A DNA stretch of 64,000 nt from Chitinophaga pinensis (lineage in GTDB: Bacteria; Bacteroidota; Bacteroidia; NS11-12g; UBA9320): assembly GCA_945907065.1 (NCBI GenBank), contig CAMDSC010000002.1, forward strand, positions 160,803 through 224,802. The letters are read 5' to 3'. A program made the position numbers and the translations under genes. Numbering within the stretch: position 1 is the stretch's first letter; every line of letters begins with the position of its first letter. The notes below the pieces were generated by a model. The model saw only the letters and a program-made list of their open reading frames with translations. It was not told the DNA's origin and did not search any database. Positions 36,790 to 45,407 of this stretch are shown one piece after another.

Positions 36790-37712
36790 TGACAAATTTT
36801 TTTAAAACTTTCAATATGCCTTATGCAAAGGCTATTTGTTACTCTGGATTTAGGAATGGACAGCAACCGGGAGGTATTAATCCATCATATGAAGAAATAA
36901 AAGAAGATTTATTGCTTTTAAAATCTCACTGGAAATATCTCCGATTGTATGATTGTGATGAACATGCATTAACAGTAATTAAGGTAATAAAAGATGAAAA
37001 ATTAGACTTTAAATTAATGTTGGGTGCATATATTGTAGCAGAAATGAATAATTATGGTTGCCCATGGAATGGCGGTATTTATGAGGAAAAGCAACTAAAA
37101 GAAAACAAAAAAAATAATGACTTAAAAATTCAGCGTCTGATAGATTGGGCTAACCAATTTCCTGAAATTATTTTTTCCGTATCCTTAGGAAATGAAGCGT
37201 GTGTTGATTGGACAGACCATTTTGTGCCTGTTGATCGCGTTATAGAATTTGCAAAAAAAGTTAAGCTAAGTATTAAGCAACCTGTTACTTTTTGTGAAAA
37301 TTATGTTCCATGGTTAAATTATCTTACACCACTGGCGGAGTATATAGATTTTATTTCGATACACACCTACCCTGTTTGGGAATATAAACATATTCATGAA
37401 GCGGTTGAGTATACCATAGCCAACTATGAATCAGTTGCTAAACTATATCCTAAAATTCCCATAGTAATAACTGAAGCGGGATGGGCCACCAATTCACATG
37501 GGATAGGAATTGATACTGAACATGTTAATGAGGTCAATCAGAAAATTTATTTTGAAGATTTAATGAATTGGACAACTAAAAACAATATCCTAAATTTCTT
37601 TTTTGAAGCCTTTGATGAACAATGGAAAGGTTCATCAGATCCAATGGAACCAGAAAAACATTGGGGAATATTTAAAACAGATCGCACCCCTAAGCTGGTT
37701 TTAAAAAAATAA
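36789..37712 (+). CDS. Cytosolic GH17-like glucanase
   Basis: A 307-residue GH17-type barrel without a signal peptide and last in the operon. The acid/base is in SLGNEACVDW (E136) and the nucleophile in ITEAGWATN (E229); FFEAFDEQWKG follows. It is divergent from the 35842 protein but resembles the lipoprotein GH17 at 30681. The fourth GH17 domain of the locus, it may have a different chain-length or linkage preference, or act as a transglycosylase. No terminator is obvious downstream. Confidence 0.85.
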   Translation: MTNFFKTFNMPYAKAICYSGFRNGQQPGGINPSYEEIKEDLLLLKSHWKYLRLYDCDEHALTVIKVIKDEKLDFKLMLGAYIVAEMNNYGCPWNGGIYEEKQLKENKKNNDLKIQRLIDWANQFPEIIFSVSLGNEACVDWTDHFVPVDRVIEFAKKVKLSIKQPVTFCENYVPWLNYLTPLAEYIDFISIHTYPVWEYKHIHEAVEYTIANYESVAKLYPKIPIVITEAGWATNSHGIGIDTEHVNEVNQKIYFEDLMNWTTKNNILNFFFEAFDEQWKGSSDPMEPEKHWGIFKTDRTPKLVLKK

Positions 37713-37778
37713 CGTTTACTTTTATTTACTGAATTTTTGCTACCAAGTGAGCTAAGCTTGGAGATTTAACATTTAAAA

Positions 37779-38219
37779 TCAAAAAGGCAACTCCTCCAAA
37801 AACTTAATCTCTCTGGTTTCAAAATTTACCTGACTAATCAAATGCTCCAACCCATTGCTTACCATTAAAAATTCGGCTTTTAAGTGAAGATTATAAACTG
37901 CCAGTTGTTGCAAAGTGGTTTGGGTAAGCTTGATGGACGGAGCTTTGCATTCAATCGCCATGTGAGGATTTCCTGAAGAATTATAAACCACAATATCAAA
38001 GCGTTTAAGCATTCCGTTTATTTTTAAAGCCCGTTCTACAGCAATTAATCCAACAGGAATATTCTTTTCATTTAATAAATATAAAACCAACTTTTGCCTC
38101 ACTTCCTCCTCGGGGGTCAGCAAAATATTTTTTTTGCGAAGCGGGTCATACACAAAGGTTTTGCCTTCCTTTTCGGTGATTTTTAATGGGGTGTTATGGA
38201 ATTGAAAATTTTTGATAGC
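37779..38219 (-). CDS. Orphan type I restriction HsdR N-terminal-like protein, start codon unclear
   Basis: The track ORF (124 residues, GTG at 38153) begins inside the domain. In-frame codons continue upstream to a TAA at 38220-38222 and read FQFHNTPLKITEKEGKTFVYD, which fits the conserved N-terminus of the HSDR_N_2 family (LNxP...K...FDPLRKK), but there is no ATG, GTG or TTG there; the first codons after the stop are GCT ATC. Core motifs are LTPEEEVRQKLVLYLL and, for the nuclease-like fold, FDIVVYN...MAIECKAP (D...ExK). Such solo proteins are common in Bacteroidota with no methylase or specificity subunit nearby; their role is unknown. It diverges from holA. Confidence 0.7.
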   Translation of the reverse strand, partial: AIKNFQFHNTPLKITEKEGKTFVYDPLRKKNILLTPEEEVRQKLVLYLLNEKNIPVGLIAVERALKINGMLKRFDIVVYNSSGNPHMAIECKAPSIKLTQTTLQQLAVYNLHLKAEFLMVSNGLEHLISQVNFETREIKFLEELPF

Positions 38220-38279
38220 TTATAATTTGTTGGCAAAATAACAGTAAAAAATCAGCATAAAGTTGCAATTTCGCAGCGC

Positions 38280-39290
38280 ATGGCAAAACAATCTTCCGGC
38301 ATGTCGTTTAAAGGTTTGATGACCGAACTGGATTTGAAACATTACAGTCCGGTGTACACCCTTTGCGGGGATGAGCCTTACTTTAATGATAAAATTTGTG
38401 ATAGGCTGGAATCGGAAATTTTGAACGATGCCGAAAAAGGATTTAATCAATCGGTTTTTTATGGAAAGGATATTGACACCCTTTCGATAGTTAGTGCCGC
38501 CAAGCGCTACCCCATGATGGCCGAAAGGCAAGTGGTTATTATTAAAGAAGCACAATACCTTAAAAATTTAGAGGTATTAAATCAGTACCTAGAAAATCCT
38601 TTAAAAAGCACTGTTTTGGTATTTTTGTTCAGAGGTAACGGGCAATTAAAAAAGACCAATACATTTAAACTTTTATCCAAATACACGGTTTTTGAAAGTA
38701 TAAAAATTCCGGATTATAATTTAGCAGAATGGATTGATGGGTATTTAAAAGACAAAGGGTTTAAAACCGATACTGCCGGATTGCAGCTGATTGCCGAATC
38801 GTGTGGAAATGATTTAAGTACCGTTGAAAATGAACTCAAAAAAATATTCCTAAACCTTGGCGACCGCAAATCCATTTCACTGGTCGATATTGAAAAATAT
38901 ATAGGAATTAGTAAGGAATACAGTGTATTTGAACTTCAAAATGCCATATCCCGAAATGATGTGCGAAAGGTTTCTAAAATTATCAACTTCTTTGCTTCTG
39001 ATACCAAGAATAATTCCATCATCATGGTTATTTCAGCACTTAATACATTTTTCACAAAAGTATATATGGCTGCACCCAACAGTTCAAAATCAGATGCGGA
39101 ATTGGCTTCTATTATTGGAGTGAGCCCTTTTTTTGTAAAGGATTTTAAAAATACATTAAAGTATTATTCCTCCACCAAAGTGGAGGCTATTCTTCATTCA
39201 TTAAATACTCTTGATTTGCGAAGCAAAGGCATAATGACCAATACAGGAGATGAAAATTTGTATAAGGAATTATTGATTTGTTTGGTTTAG
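38280..39290 (+). CDS. holA: DNA polymerase III delta subunit
   Basis: A 336-residue clamp-loader subunit that opens the sliding clamp. It has the typical opening (YSPVYTLCGDEPYFNDKICDRL), then FNQSVFYGKD, MMAERQVVIIKEAQYL and FELQNAISR, spanning domains I-III of HolA. Its 3' end overlaps rdgB on the other strand by 21 bp. Monocistronic and divergent from the HsdR-N-like gene. Confidence 0.93.
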   Translation: MAKQSSGMSFKGLMTELDLKHYSPVYTLCGDEPYFNDKICDRLESEILNDAEKGFNQSVFYGKDIDTLSIVSAAKRYPMMAERQVVIIKEAQYLKNLEVLNQYLENPLKSTVLVFLFRGNGQLKKTNTFKLLSKYTVFESIKIPDYNLAEWIDGYLKDKGFKTDTAGLQLIAESCGNDLSTVENELKKIFLNLGDRKSISLVDIEKYIGISKEYSVFELQNAISRNDVRKVSKIINFFASDTKNNSIIMVISALNTFFTKVYMAAPNSSKSDAELASIIGVSPFFVKDFKNTLKYYSSTKVEAILHSLNTLDLRSKGIMTNTGDENLYKELLICLV

Positions 39291-39854
39291 AAAAACTAAC
39301 ATCGCTTCCAAGGCTCTTTTTCTGTGGCTAATACTGTTTTTGATTTCTGCAGGCATATCGGCAAAGGTTCTATCATACCCTTCCGGAATAAATAAAGGGT
39401 CATACCCAAAACCTTTGTCACCACTTAGTTCTTCTGCAATTACACCATCCACTCGTCCTTCAAAATAATGAATTTTCCCATCCATCAATAAAGCAATCAC
39501 GGTTTTAAAACACGCTTTGCGATTCGATTTACCTTCCAGTTCTTTTAATAATTTTTGATTATTGGCTTCGTGGTTTCCATGTTCGCCTGAATATCTGGCT
39601 GAAAAAACGCCGGGTTGATTATTTAAAGCTTCTACTTCCAATCCGCTGTCATCGGCAAAACAATCGATTCCTTTTGCCTTGTAAATGGCATTCACTTTTA
39701 TTGCAGCATTTTCATGAAACGTTAAGCCGGTTTCTTCTATATCTTCATAAAACCCAATATCGTTCAGACTTTTTACCTCCACATGCGAAGGAGCCAGAAT
39801 GGCTTTTACTTCGTATAATTTATGGGCATTGTTACTGGCGAAAACTAAGTTCAT
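39270..39854 (-). CDS. rdgB: Non-canonical purine NTP pyrophosphatase (RdgB/HAM1)
   Basis: A 194-residue nucleotide-pool cleaner that hydrolyses dITP/XTP to the monophosphate, keeping deaminated purines out of DNA. Motifs: FASNNAHKLYEV at the N-terminus, FADDSGLEVEALNNQPGVFSARY, and GFGYDPLF with ISHRKRAL at the C-terminus. It starts 4 nt after the gpmI stop and is probably co-transcribed with it; its end overlaps holA. Confidence 0.96.
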   Translation of the reverse strand: MNLVFASNNAHKLYEVKAILAPSHVEVKSLNDIGFYEDIEETGLTFHENAAIKVNAIYKAKGIDCFADDSGLEVEALNNQPGVFSARYSGEHGNHEANNQKLLKELEGKSNRKACFKTVIALLMDGKIHYFEGRVDGVIAEELSGDKGFGYDPLFIPEGYDRTFADMPAEIKNSISHRKRALEAMLVFLNQTNQ

Positions 39855-39858
39855 ACTT

Positions 39859-41385
39859 TTAAAACAAAGCCTTTCCTGTCATTTCCATTGGTTGCTCAAT
39901 TCCCATCATTTTTAAAAGCGTTGGGGCAATATCCGCCAAAATCCCATCATGCATTTTTGCCTCATTATTACCTACCAAAAAACACGGAACGGGATTCATA
40001 CTGTGCGCTGTATTTGGCGTTCCGTCATTATTAATCGCAAAATCTGCATTGCCGTGGTCGGCTATTATTATAAACTGATACCCTTTTTTCAAACCGGCTT
40101 CTACCAATTCCCTTACACATCCATCCACCGTTTCCACAGCTTTAACAATAGCCGAATATACACCGGTATGCCCCACCATATCGGCATTGGCAAAGTTGAT
40201 GCACATAAATTCGGTTTCCGCCATTTCTATTTCTTTAAGGATTGAATCCTTTAAAGGAACGGCACTCATCTCCGGTTGTAAATCATAGGTTGCTACTTTG
40301 GGTGAAGGAATCATGATACGCTTTTCGTTCACAAATTCACTTTCTCTTCCTCCCGAAAAAAAGAAAGTAACGTGCGGATATTTCTCAGTTTCAGCAGCAC
40401 GTATCTGACGCAAGCTTCTTTGGGCAATTACTTCACCTAATGTATTTATCAAGTCGTCATTCCCAAAAAGGATGTTGACTTTTTCATAGGTTTTATCATA
40501 CTCCGTAAAGGTGGTGTAATCTAAATTCAACCTTTTCATCTCCTGCTCCGGAAAATCTTTTTGGGTAAGGGCTAATGTAATCTCTCTTCCCCTGTCGGTT
40601 CTGAAATTAAAATTAATAACAATATCGTCTTCCTCAATAATAGCAAGAGGTTCTCCTATGCTATTCCTTACTGAAATAGGTTTTAAAAACTCATCGGTCA
40701 CCTCATTTTTATAAGACTTTTCAATTGTTTCCAATAAATCGGTGGTCTCCTCCCCTATTCCTTTCGTCAGTAAATCATAAGCTAATTTTATGCGTTCCCA
40801 GCGTTTGTCTCTGTCCATCGCATAATAACGGCCAATGCAACTGGCAATTTTTGTTTGACCAATTTTAGCATTTGCCATTAAATTTTTAAGGTAATCTATT
40901 CCGCCTTTGGGGTCGGTATCTCTTCCATCAGTAAAGGCATGGATAAAGGTTTGATTATCCAATCCATTCTTCTTAAAAATTTCACAAAGGTTTATCAAAT
41001 GGTCAATGGATGAATGCACCCCGCCATCGGAAACCAAACCGATTAGATGAATCTTTTTATTTTCCCGTTTGGCTTTTTCAATGATGAGTTTTAAAACCTC
41101 TATTTTTTCTACTTCACCTTCGGCAAACGCTTTATCAATCCGTGTCAGCATTTGATAAACAATTCGTCCGGCCCCAATATTTAAATGCCCCACTTCGCTG
41201 TTGCCCATTTGTCCTTCAGGCAAGCCCACATTTAAACCATGAGTGAGCAAGGTAGAATGAGGAACTGACTGAAACAACCCATCAATAAATGGAGTATTGG
41301 CATTATAAATAGCATCCGATTTATCGTGCCTTCCTATTCCCCAACCATCCATAATGATGAGGATGGCTTTTTGAATTTTATACAT
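39859..41385 (-). CDS. gpmI: 2,3-bisphosphoglycerate-independent phosphoglycerate mutase
   Basis: A 508-residue alkaline-phosphatase-fold enzyme of glycolysis that interconverts 3- and 2-phosphoglycerate with two Mn2+. The opening ILIIMDGWGIG and the phosphoserine site GNSEVGHLNIGAGR (about S63) are diagnostic; INFANADMVGHTG and IIADHGNAD supply further metal ligands. An exact -7 element lies only 4 nt before the ATG. It is divergent from the phosphopantetheinyl transferase. Confidence 0.97.
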   Translation of the reverse strand: MYKIQKAILIIMDGWGIGRHDKSDAIYNANTPFIDGLFQSVPHSTLLTHGLNVGLPEGQMGNSEVGHLNIGAGRIVYQMLTRIDKAFAEGEVEKIEVLKLIIEKAKRENKKIHLIGLVSDGGVHSSIDHLINLCEIFKKNGLDNQTFIHAFTDGRDTDPKGGIDYLKNLMANAKIGQTKIASCIGRYYAMDRDKRWERIKLAYDLLTKGIGEETTDLLETIEKSYKNEVTDEFLKPISVRNSIGEPLAIIEEDDIVINFNFRTDRGREITLALTQKDFPEQEMKRLNLDYTTFTEYDKTYEKVNILFGNDDLINTLGEVIAQRSLRQIRAAETEKYPHVTFFFSGGRESEFVNEKRIMIPSPKVATYDLQPEMSAVPLKDSILKEIEMAETEFMCINFANADMVGHTGVYSAIVKAVETVDGCVRELVEAGLKKGYQFIIIADHGNADFAINNDGTPNTAHSMNPVPCFLVGNNEAKMHDGILADIAPTLLKMMGIEQPMEMTGKALF

Positions 41386-41389
41386 AGTG

Positions 41390-41397
41390 CAAAGGTA
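41390..41397 (-). promoter_or_regulatory. -7 promoter element of gpmI
   Basis: TACCTTTG on the minus strand, an exact TAnnTTTG match 4 nt before the ATG; the implied leader is only about 2 nt. Confidence 0.5.
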
Positions 41398-41407
41398 AAT
41401 AAGATAG

Positions 41408-41438
41408 TTAGATATTAGATTGTTAGATATTAGATTTG
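41408..41438 (+). repeat. Tandem 15/16-bp repeat at the phosphopantetheinyl transferase promoter
   Basis: TTAGATATTAGATTG (41408-41422) is followed directly by TTAGATATTAGATTTG (41423-41438). The end of the second unit is a perfect -7 element, TAGATTTG, abutting the ATG at 41440. Confidence 0.7.
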
Positions 41439-41439
41439 C

Positions 41440-42123
41440 ATGCTGAATATTTTGCCATTAATCAACAAACACAAACATCCCCTTGGAATTATTGCTCTTT
41501 GGCACATAACCGAAACGCCGGAGCAATTGCAAGCCATGCTTACCATTGATGAGTTTGTGCCGTTTAAAACCGACCGACGAAACACCCATTGGCTGGCAGC
41601 TCGAATTGCACTGCAGGAAGCTGTAGGAAATTCCTCTTCAAAAATTATTAAAAACAATCAAGGGAAACCGTTTTTGTCCGATGAAGACGGACATATTTCG
41701 ATTACCCACTCCGGCAATATGTCGGCAGCCATTTTTAATACCACCAATTCATGCGGCATTGATTTGGAATTGTTTGATGAACGGATACGCGGTATTGCTC
41801 ATAAATTTATGGCAGAGGATGAGGCTGAAATCTTGCCATCAGAATACTACAATGCCTGTATTTGTTTGCTTTGGAGTGCTAAAGAATCGGTGTTTAAATT
41901 TGGCTCCATACACGAAGTTGAATTTAAAACCCAGATTAAACTTACCGCTATTGATCTTGAAAATCAAACCATGAGTTTTTGTTTTAAACGGTTAACTCCT
42001 GAATTAAATTTAAAGGTTTTCTTCAGGGTTTATGAAGCTGTAAATAATGAAATGATGGAAACGCCCTTGTTGCGTGATGAAGAAATGAAAACGAATGAAC
42101 GCTATATACTAACATGGATTTAA
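41440..42123 (+). CDS. 4'-phosphopantetheinyl transferase (Sfp-type)
   Basis: A 227-residue Sfp-like enzyme that transfers the phosphopantetheine arm from CoA to carrier proteins. Conserved blocks: KPFLSDEDGHISITHSGNM, the Mg-binding GIDLELFDERI, and CLLWSAKESVFKFG. No carrier protein or polyketide gene is adjacent, so it probably serves the fatty-acid carrier protein. It overlaps the SDR gene by 10 bp. The leader would be almost nil if the -7 element ending at 41438 is used. Confidence 0.9.
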   Translation: MLNILPLINKHKHPLGIIALWHITETPEQLQAMLTIDEFVPFKTDRRNTHWLAARIALQEAVGNSSSKIIKNNQGKPFLSDEDGHISITHSGNMSAAIFNTTNSCGIDLELFDERIRGIAHKFMAEDEAEILPSEYYNACICLLWSAKESVFKFGSIHEVEFKTQIKLTAIDLENQTMSFCFKRLTPELNLKVFFRVYEAVNNEMMETPLLRDEEMKTNERYILTWI

Positions 42124-42911
42124 ACACTAAAACAATTTGGATAACAGGTGCCAGCAGTGGAATTGGCGAGGCTGTGGCTATGCACTATGCTGCACTTGGT
42201 CATACTATAATTTTATCAGCCCGCCGCCAAACTGAACTGGAACGAGTAGCTGATGCTTGCCAGGCTCTGGGCGGTAAATGTTATATCCTGCCATTGGATT
42301 TAGCCAACCTTAAACATCCTGAAACTCTTGTTCAGGAAGCCTTAGCCTTTACCGGTAAAATAGATATTTTGGTAAACAACGGAGGAATAACCCAACGCAG
42401 TTTGGCTGCAGAAACCAGCACCGAAGTGGTAAGAAAAATAATGGAAGTTAATTTTTTTGGTCAGGTAGCTTTAAGTAGTGCATTGGTTCCGCATTTTATA
42501 AAAGCCGGCGGAGGACAATTTGCAGTATTAAGTAGCCTTACCGGAATTTTCGGGTATGGATTGCGAAGCACTTATGCAGCATCCAAACATGCACTTCACG
42601 GTTATTTTGAATCTTTGGCTATCGAAAATTTTAAGCATAATATTCATGTCACTATGGTTTGCCCGGGCCGAATATTAACCAACATTTCCATAAATGCAGT
42701 TAACGGGGATGGAACCAACTACGGCAAACTGGATGACGGCCAAAAAAACGGTTTAGATGCTGTTACTTGTGCTAAAAAAATAGTTAGAGCCATTGACCGT
42801 AAAAAACGTGAAGTTCTTATTGGAAAAATGGATTTACTCATGGTTTACTTTAAACGTTATGTCCCGTCATTGTTCTTCAAAATTGTTGTGAGACTAGACC
42901 CTACCAAATAA
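42114..42911 (+). CDS. Short-chain dehydrogenase/reductase
   Basis: A 265-residue classical SDR. It has the NAD(P) loop TGASSGIGEAVA, NNGGI, and the catalytic Ser plus YAASKHAL (Tyr and Lys). The C-terminal helix region (LLMVYFKRYVPSLFFKIVVRL) may touch the membrane, as in the DHRS7-like group it resembles. The substrate is unknown. It starts inside the preceding gene, so the two are co-translated. Confidence 0.9.
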   Translation: MDLNTKTIWITGASSGIGEAVAMHYAALGHTIILSARRQTELERVADACQALGGKCYILPLDLANLKHPETLVQEALAFTGKIDILVNNGGITQRSLAAETSTEVVRKIMEVNFFGQVALSSALVPHFIKAGGGQFAVLSSLTGIFGYGLRSTYAASKHALHGYFESLAIENFKHNIHVTMVCPGRILTNISINAVNGDGTNYGKLDDGQKNGLDAVTCAKKIVRAIDRKKREVLIGKMDLLMVYFKRYVPSLFFKIVVRLDPTK

Positions 42912-42976
42912 TTAGAAATTGTTTATTTAAACTTACTGGTAAACAAATAACTCAGTAACATAATAACCCAAAAACC

Positions 42977-42984
42977 TATTTTTG
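42977..42984 (+). promoter_or_regulatory. -7 promoter element of the VOC gene
   Basis: TATTTTTG is an exact TAnnTTTG match 4 nt before the ATG at 42989. Confidence 0.45.
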
Positions 42985-42988
42985 CCTT

Positions 42989-44047
42989 ATGACAAAACGC
43001 ATCGCAGGAATTCAACAAATTGGTGTTGGGATTCCGAATGTACATGAAGCTTGGGCTTGGTATCGCAAGCATTTTGCCCTTGATATTCCCATATTTGAAG
43101 AAGCGGCTGAAGCCAATTTAATGTTGCCTTACACTGCAGGTGTGCCACATCAACGCCATGCCATATTAGCCATAAGTATGCAAGGCGGTGGTGGTTTCGA
43201 AATTTGGCAATATACCAGCCGAACCCCGCAACCCTCAGAGTTTAAATACCAAATGGGCGACCTGGGTATTCAGTTCCCAAAAATAAAATGTCGGGATGTA
43301 AAAGCGTTGCATCAAAAAATGCTAACAGGCGGAGTTGAACTCATCAGCGAAGTAGTGACCGACCCTGCCGGAAAATTTTGCTTTGGAGTAAAAGACCCTT
43401 TCGGAAATATTTTTCAAATAGTGGAATTTGACAGTTGGTTTAGCAATACAGGAGCCCTAAACGGCGGTGTTTGCGGAGCAGTACTGGGTGTTTCGGATAT
43501 GGAAAAATCGTTGAAATTATACCGCGATATTTTAGGATATGATGAAGTAGTATATGATGAAAGTGGTCATTTTGCCGACCTTACAGGATTGCCAGGTGGC
43601 GATGATAAATTCAGACGGATACTTTTAAAACATAGCGAACCTCGGGTAGGAGCTTTTAGCAAATTATTAGGACCAACCCAAATAGAACTTATCCAAACCC
43701 TGAGCCGAACCCCTCGAAAAATATTTGAAAACCGCCTATGGGGCGATTTAGGTTTTATACACCTTTGCTTTGATATTACCGGAATGGCTGAATTAAAAGC
43801 AGAGTGTGAAGCCAATGGATTTCCATTCACAGTAGACAGCAGCCAAAGTTTTGATATGGGAGAAGCTGCCGGTCATTTTACCTATATTGAAGACCCCGAT
43901 GGAACCCTTATTGAGTTTGTAGAAACCCACAAAATACCAATCCTTAAAAAAATAGGTTGGTACCTGAACCTGAGAAAACGAAACCCCGAAACACCGCTTC
44001 CGAATTGGATTCTGAAGGCTTTGGGGCTGAACAGGAAAAAAGGATAG
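42989..44047 (+). CDS. VOC-superfamily protein with two glyoxalase-like domains
   Basis: A 352-residue protein with two vicinal-oxygen-chelate halves: GIQQIGVGIPNVHEAWAWYRKHF at about 5-150, and VLGVSDMEKSLKLYRDILGYDEV at about 165-315. Metal-ligand positions look partly kept (FQIVEFD at the end of half one; FIHLCFDI and LIEFVETH in half two). The layout resembles extradiol dioxygenase or HPPD-like proteins, but the substrate is not evident. Monocistronic. Confidence 0.8.
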   Translation: MTKRIAGIQQIGVGIPNVHEAWAWYRKHFALDIPIFEEAAEANLMLPYTAGVPHQRHAILAISMQGGGGFEIWQYTSRTPQPSEFKYQMGDLGIQFPKIKCRDVKALHQKMLTGGVELISEVVTDPAGKFCFGVKDPFGNIFQIVEFDSWFSNTGALNGGVCGAVLGVSDMEKSLKLYRDILGYDEVVYDESGHFADLTGLPGGDDKFRRILLKHSEPRVGAFSKLLGPTQIELIQTLSRTPRKIFENRLWGDLGFIHLCFDITGMAELKAECEANGFPFTVDSSQSFDMGEAAGHFTYIEDPDGTLIEFVETHKIPILKKIGWYLNLRKRNPETPLPNWILKALGLNRKKG

Positions 44048-44078
44048 AGCAACTATTCTGATGCTATATCGTTAAAAA

Positions 44079-45344
44079 ATGACCACAAAAAAAACCATAT
44101 CCACCCGAATCAAACGCTTTTGGAAACTCCTTGGCCCGGGATTGGTAACCGGTGCCAGTGATGATGACCCATCGGGAATTGCGACTTACTCTCAAGCTGG
44201 GGCGGCTTATGGACTTTCTACTTTATGGACCTCCATTGTAGCTTTTCCACTGATGGCTTCTATCCAGCAAATGTGTGCTAGAATTGGTTTAGTGACCTCC
44301 CAAGGATTAACAGGAACCCTAAAAAAGCATTACCCTCGACCTATTTTGTATCTGATGTTGTTGTTTAGTTTTCCTGCAATTGTTATGAATATCGGTGCCG
44401 ATATTGCCGGAATGGGTGCTGTTGGAAATTTACTCTTTCCATCCATTGATGCCACCTACTTTAGTGTTCTTTTTACAGTAATTCTTTTAGGGTTAATAAT
44501 TTATTTACCTTATCAAAAGATGGCTTCTGTGCTAAAATACATGTGCATTGTAATGCTGGTATATTTTATTGTTCCTTTTTTATACAAACAAGACTTTACC
44601 GAAATTTTCAAGTCCACATTTATTCCAACTATCAAATTTGACAAAGATTTCATTGCTATTTTAGTTGGAATTTTAGGAACTACCATTTCACCTTATCTTT
44701 TCTTTTGGCAGGCTTCAGTGGAAGTAGAAGAAATGAAAACCAAAAAAAAACACCTTATAGTTAATAAAAAAATCATAAACGACATGACTCATGATGTGGA
44801 TTTTGGGATGACCTTTTCAGGTTTTGTTATGTACTTTATTATTCTTACCACAGGCACAGTGTTATACAACAGTGGTGTTCATCAGATTGATACCGTAGAG
44901 CAAGCAGCCATGGCCTTGAAACCCTTAGCCGGAAACTTGGCGTATTTGCTTTTTGCAATAGGTGTAATTGGTACCGGACTTATTGCCATCCCAGTTTTGA
45001 GCGGTTTGCTTTCCTATATTTTTACCGAAACCTTTGGCTGGGAACAAGGCCTTGATAAAAAATTTCATGAAGCAAAAGGATTTTATGTCATTATTGCCAT
45101 CTCATTAATTGTTGGCTTATCATTAAACTATATTGGTATTTCGCCAATCAAAGCTTTGATTTACACAGCCATTCTTTATGGAATAACCGCACCTGTTTTA
45201 ATTGCAATTATCCTTCATATATCTAACAATAAAAAAATAATGGGAAATTATACAAATAGTAGAACTACCAATATTCTTGGTTTTACCGCCTTGCTCATAA
45301 TGACCACAGCTGCAGTCACATTAATTTACCTCCAATTAAGTTAA
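44079..45344 (+). CDS. NRAMP-family divalent metal transporter, variant motif
   Basis: A 421-residue protein with about eleven helices. The first helix reads GPGLVTGASDDDPSGIATYSQAG: the canonical metal-binding DPGN is DPSG here. The sixth-helix region reads TTISPYLFFWQASVEVEE and lacks the canonical metal-binding Met (MPH). This fits NRAMP-related transporters whose ion choice differs from Mn2+/Fe2+ carriers. It lies 63 nt upstream of a CDF metal exporter on the same strand. Confidence 0.85.
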   Translation: MTTKKTISTRIKRFWKLLGPGLVTGASDDDPSGIATYSQAGAAYGLSTLWTSIVAFPLMASIQQMCARIGLVTSQGLTGTLKKHYPRPILYLMLLFSFPAIVMNIGADIAGMGAVGNLLFPSIDATYFSVLFTVILLGLIIYLPYQKMASVLKYMCIVMLVYFIVPFLYKQDFTEIFKSTFIPTIKFDKDFIAILVGILGTTISPYLFFWQASVEVEEMKTKKKHLIVNKKIINDMTHDVDFGMTFSGFVMYFIILTTGTVLYNSGVHQIDTVEQAAMALKPLAGNLAYLLFAIGVIGTGLIAIPVLSGLLSYIFTETFGWEQGLDKKFHEAKGFYVIIAISLIVGLSLNYIGISPIKALIYTAILYGITAPVLIAIILHISNNKKIMGNYTNSRTTNILGFTALLIMTTAAVTLIYLQLS

Positions 45345-45407
45345 GATTAATTGTTCAATTTTTTAAAGCAAATCACTAATTACAGCTACCTTCGCTTTTT
45401 ACTTTAA

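Noticed and set aside
37779-38219. Type I restriction-modification system
   Set aside because: Only the HsdR N-terminal-like domain is present; no helicase part, hsdM or hsdS is nearby.
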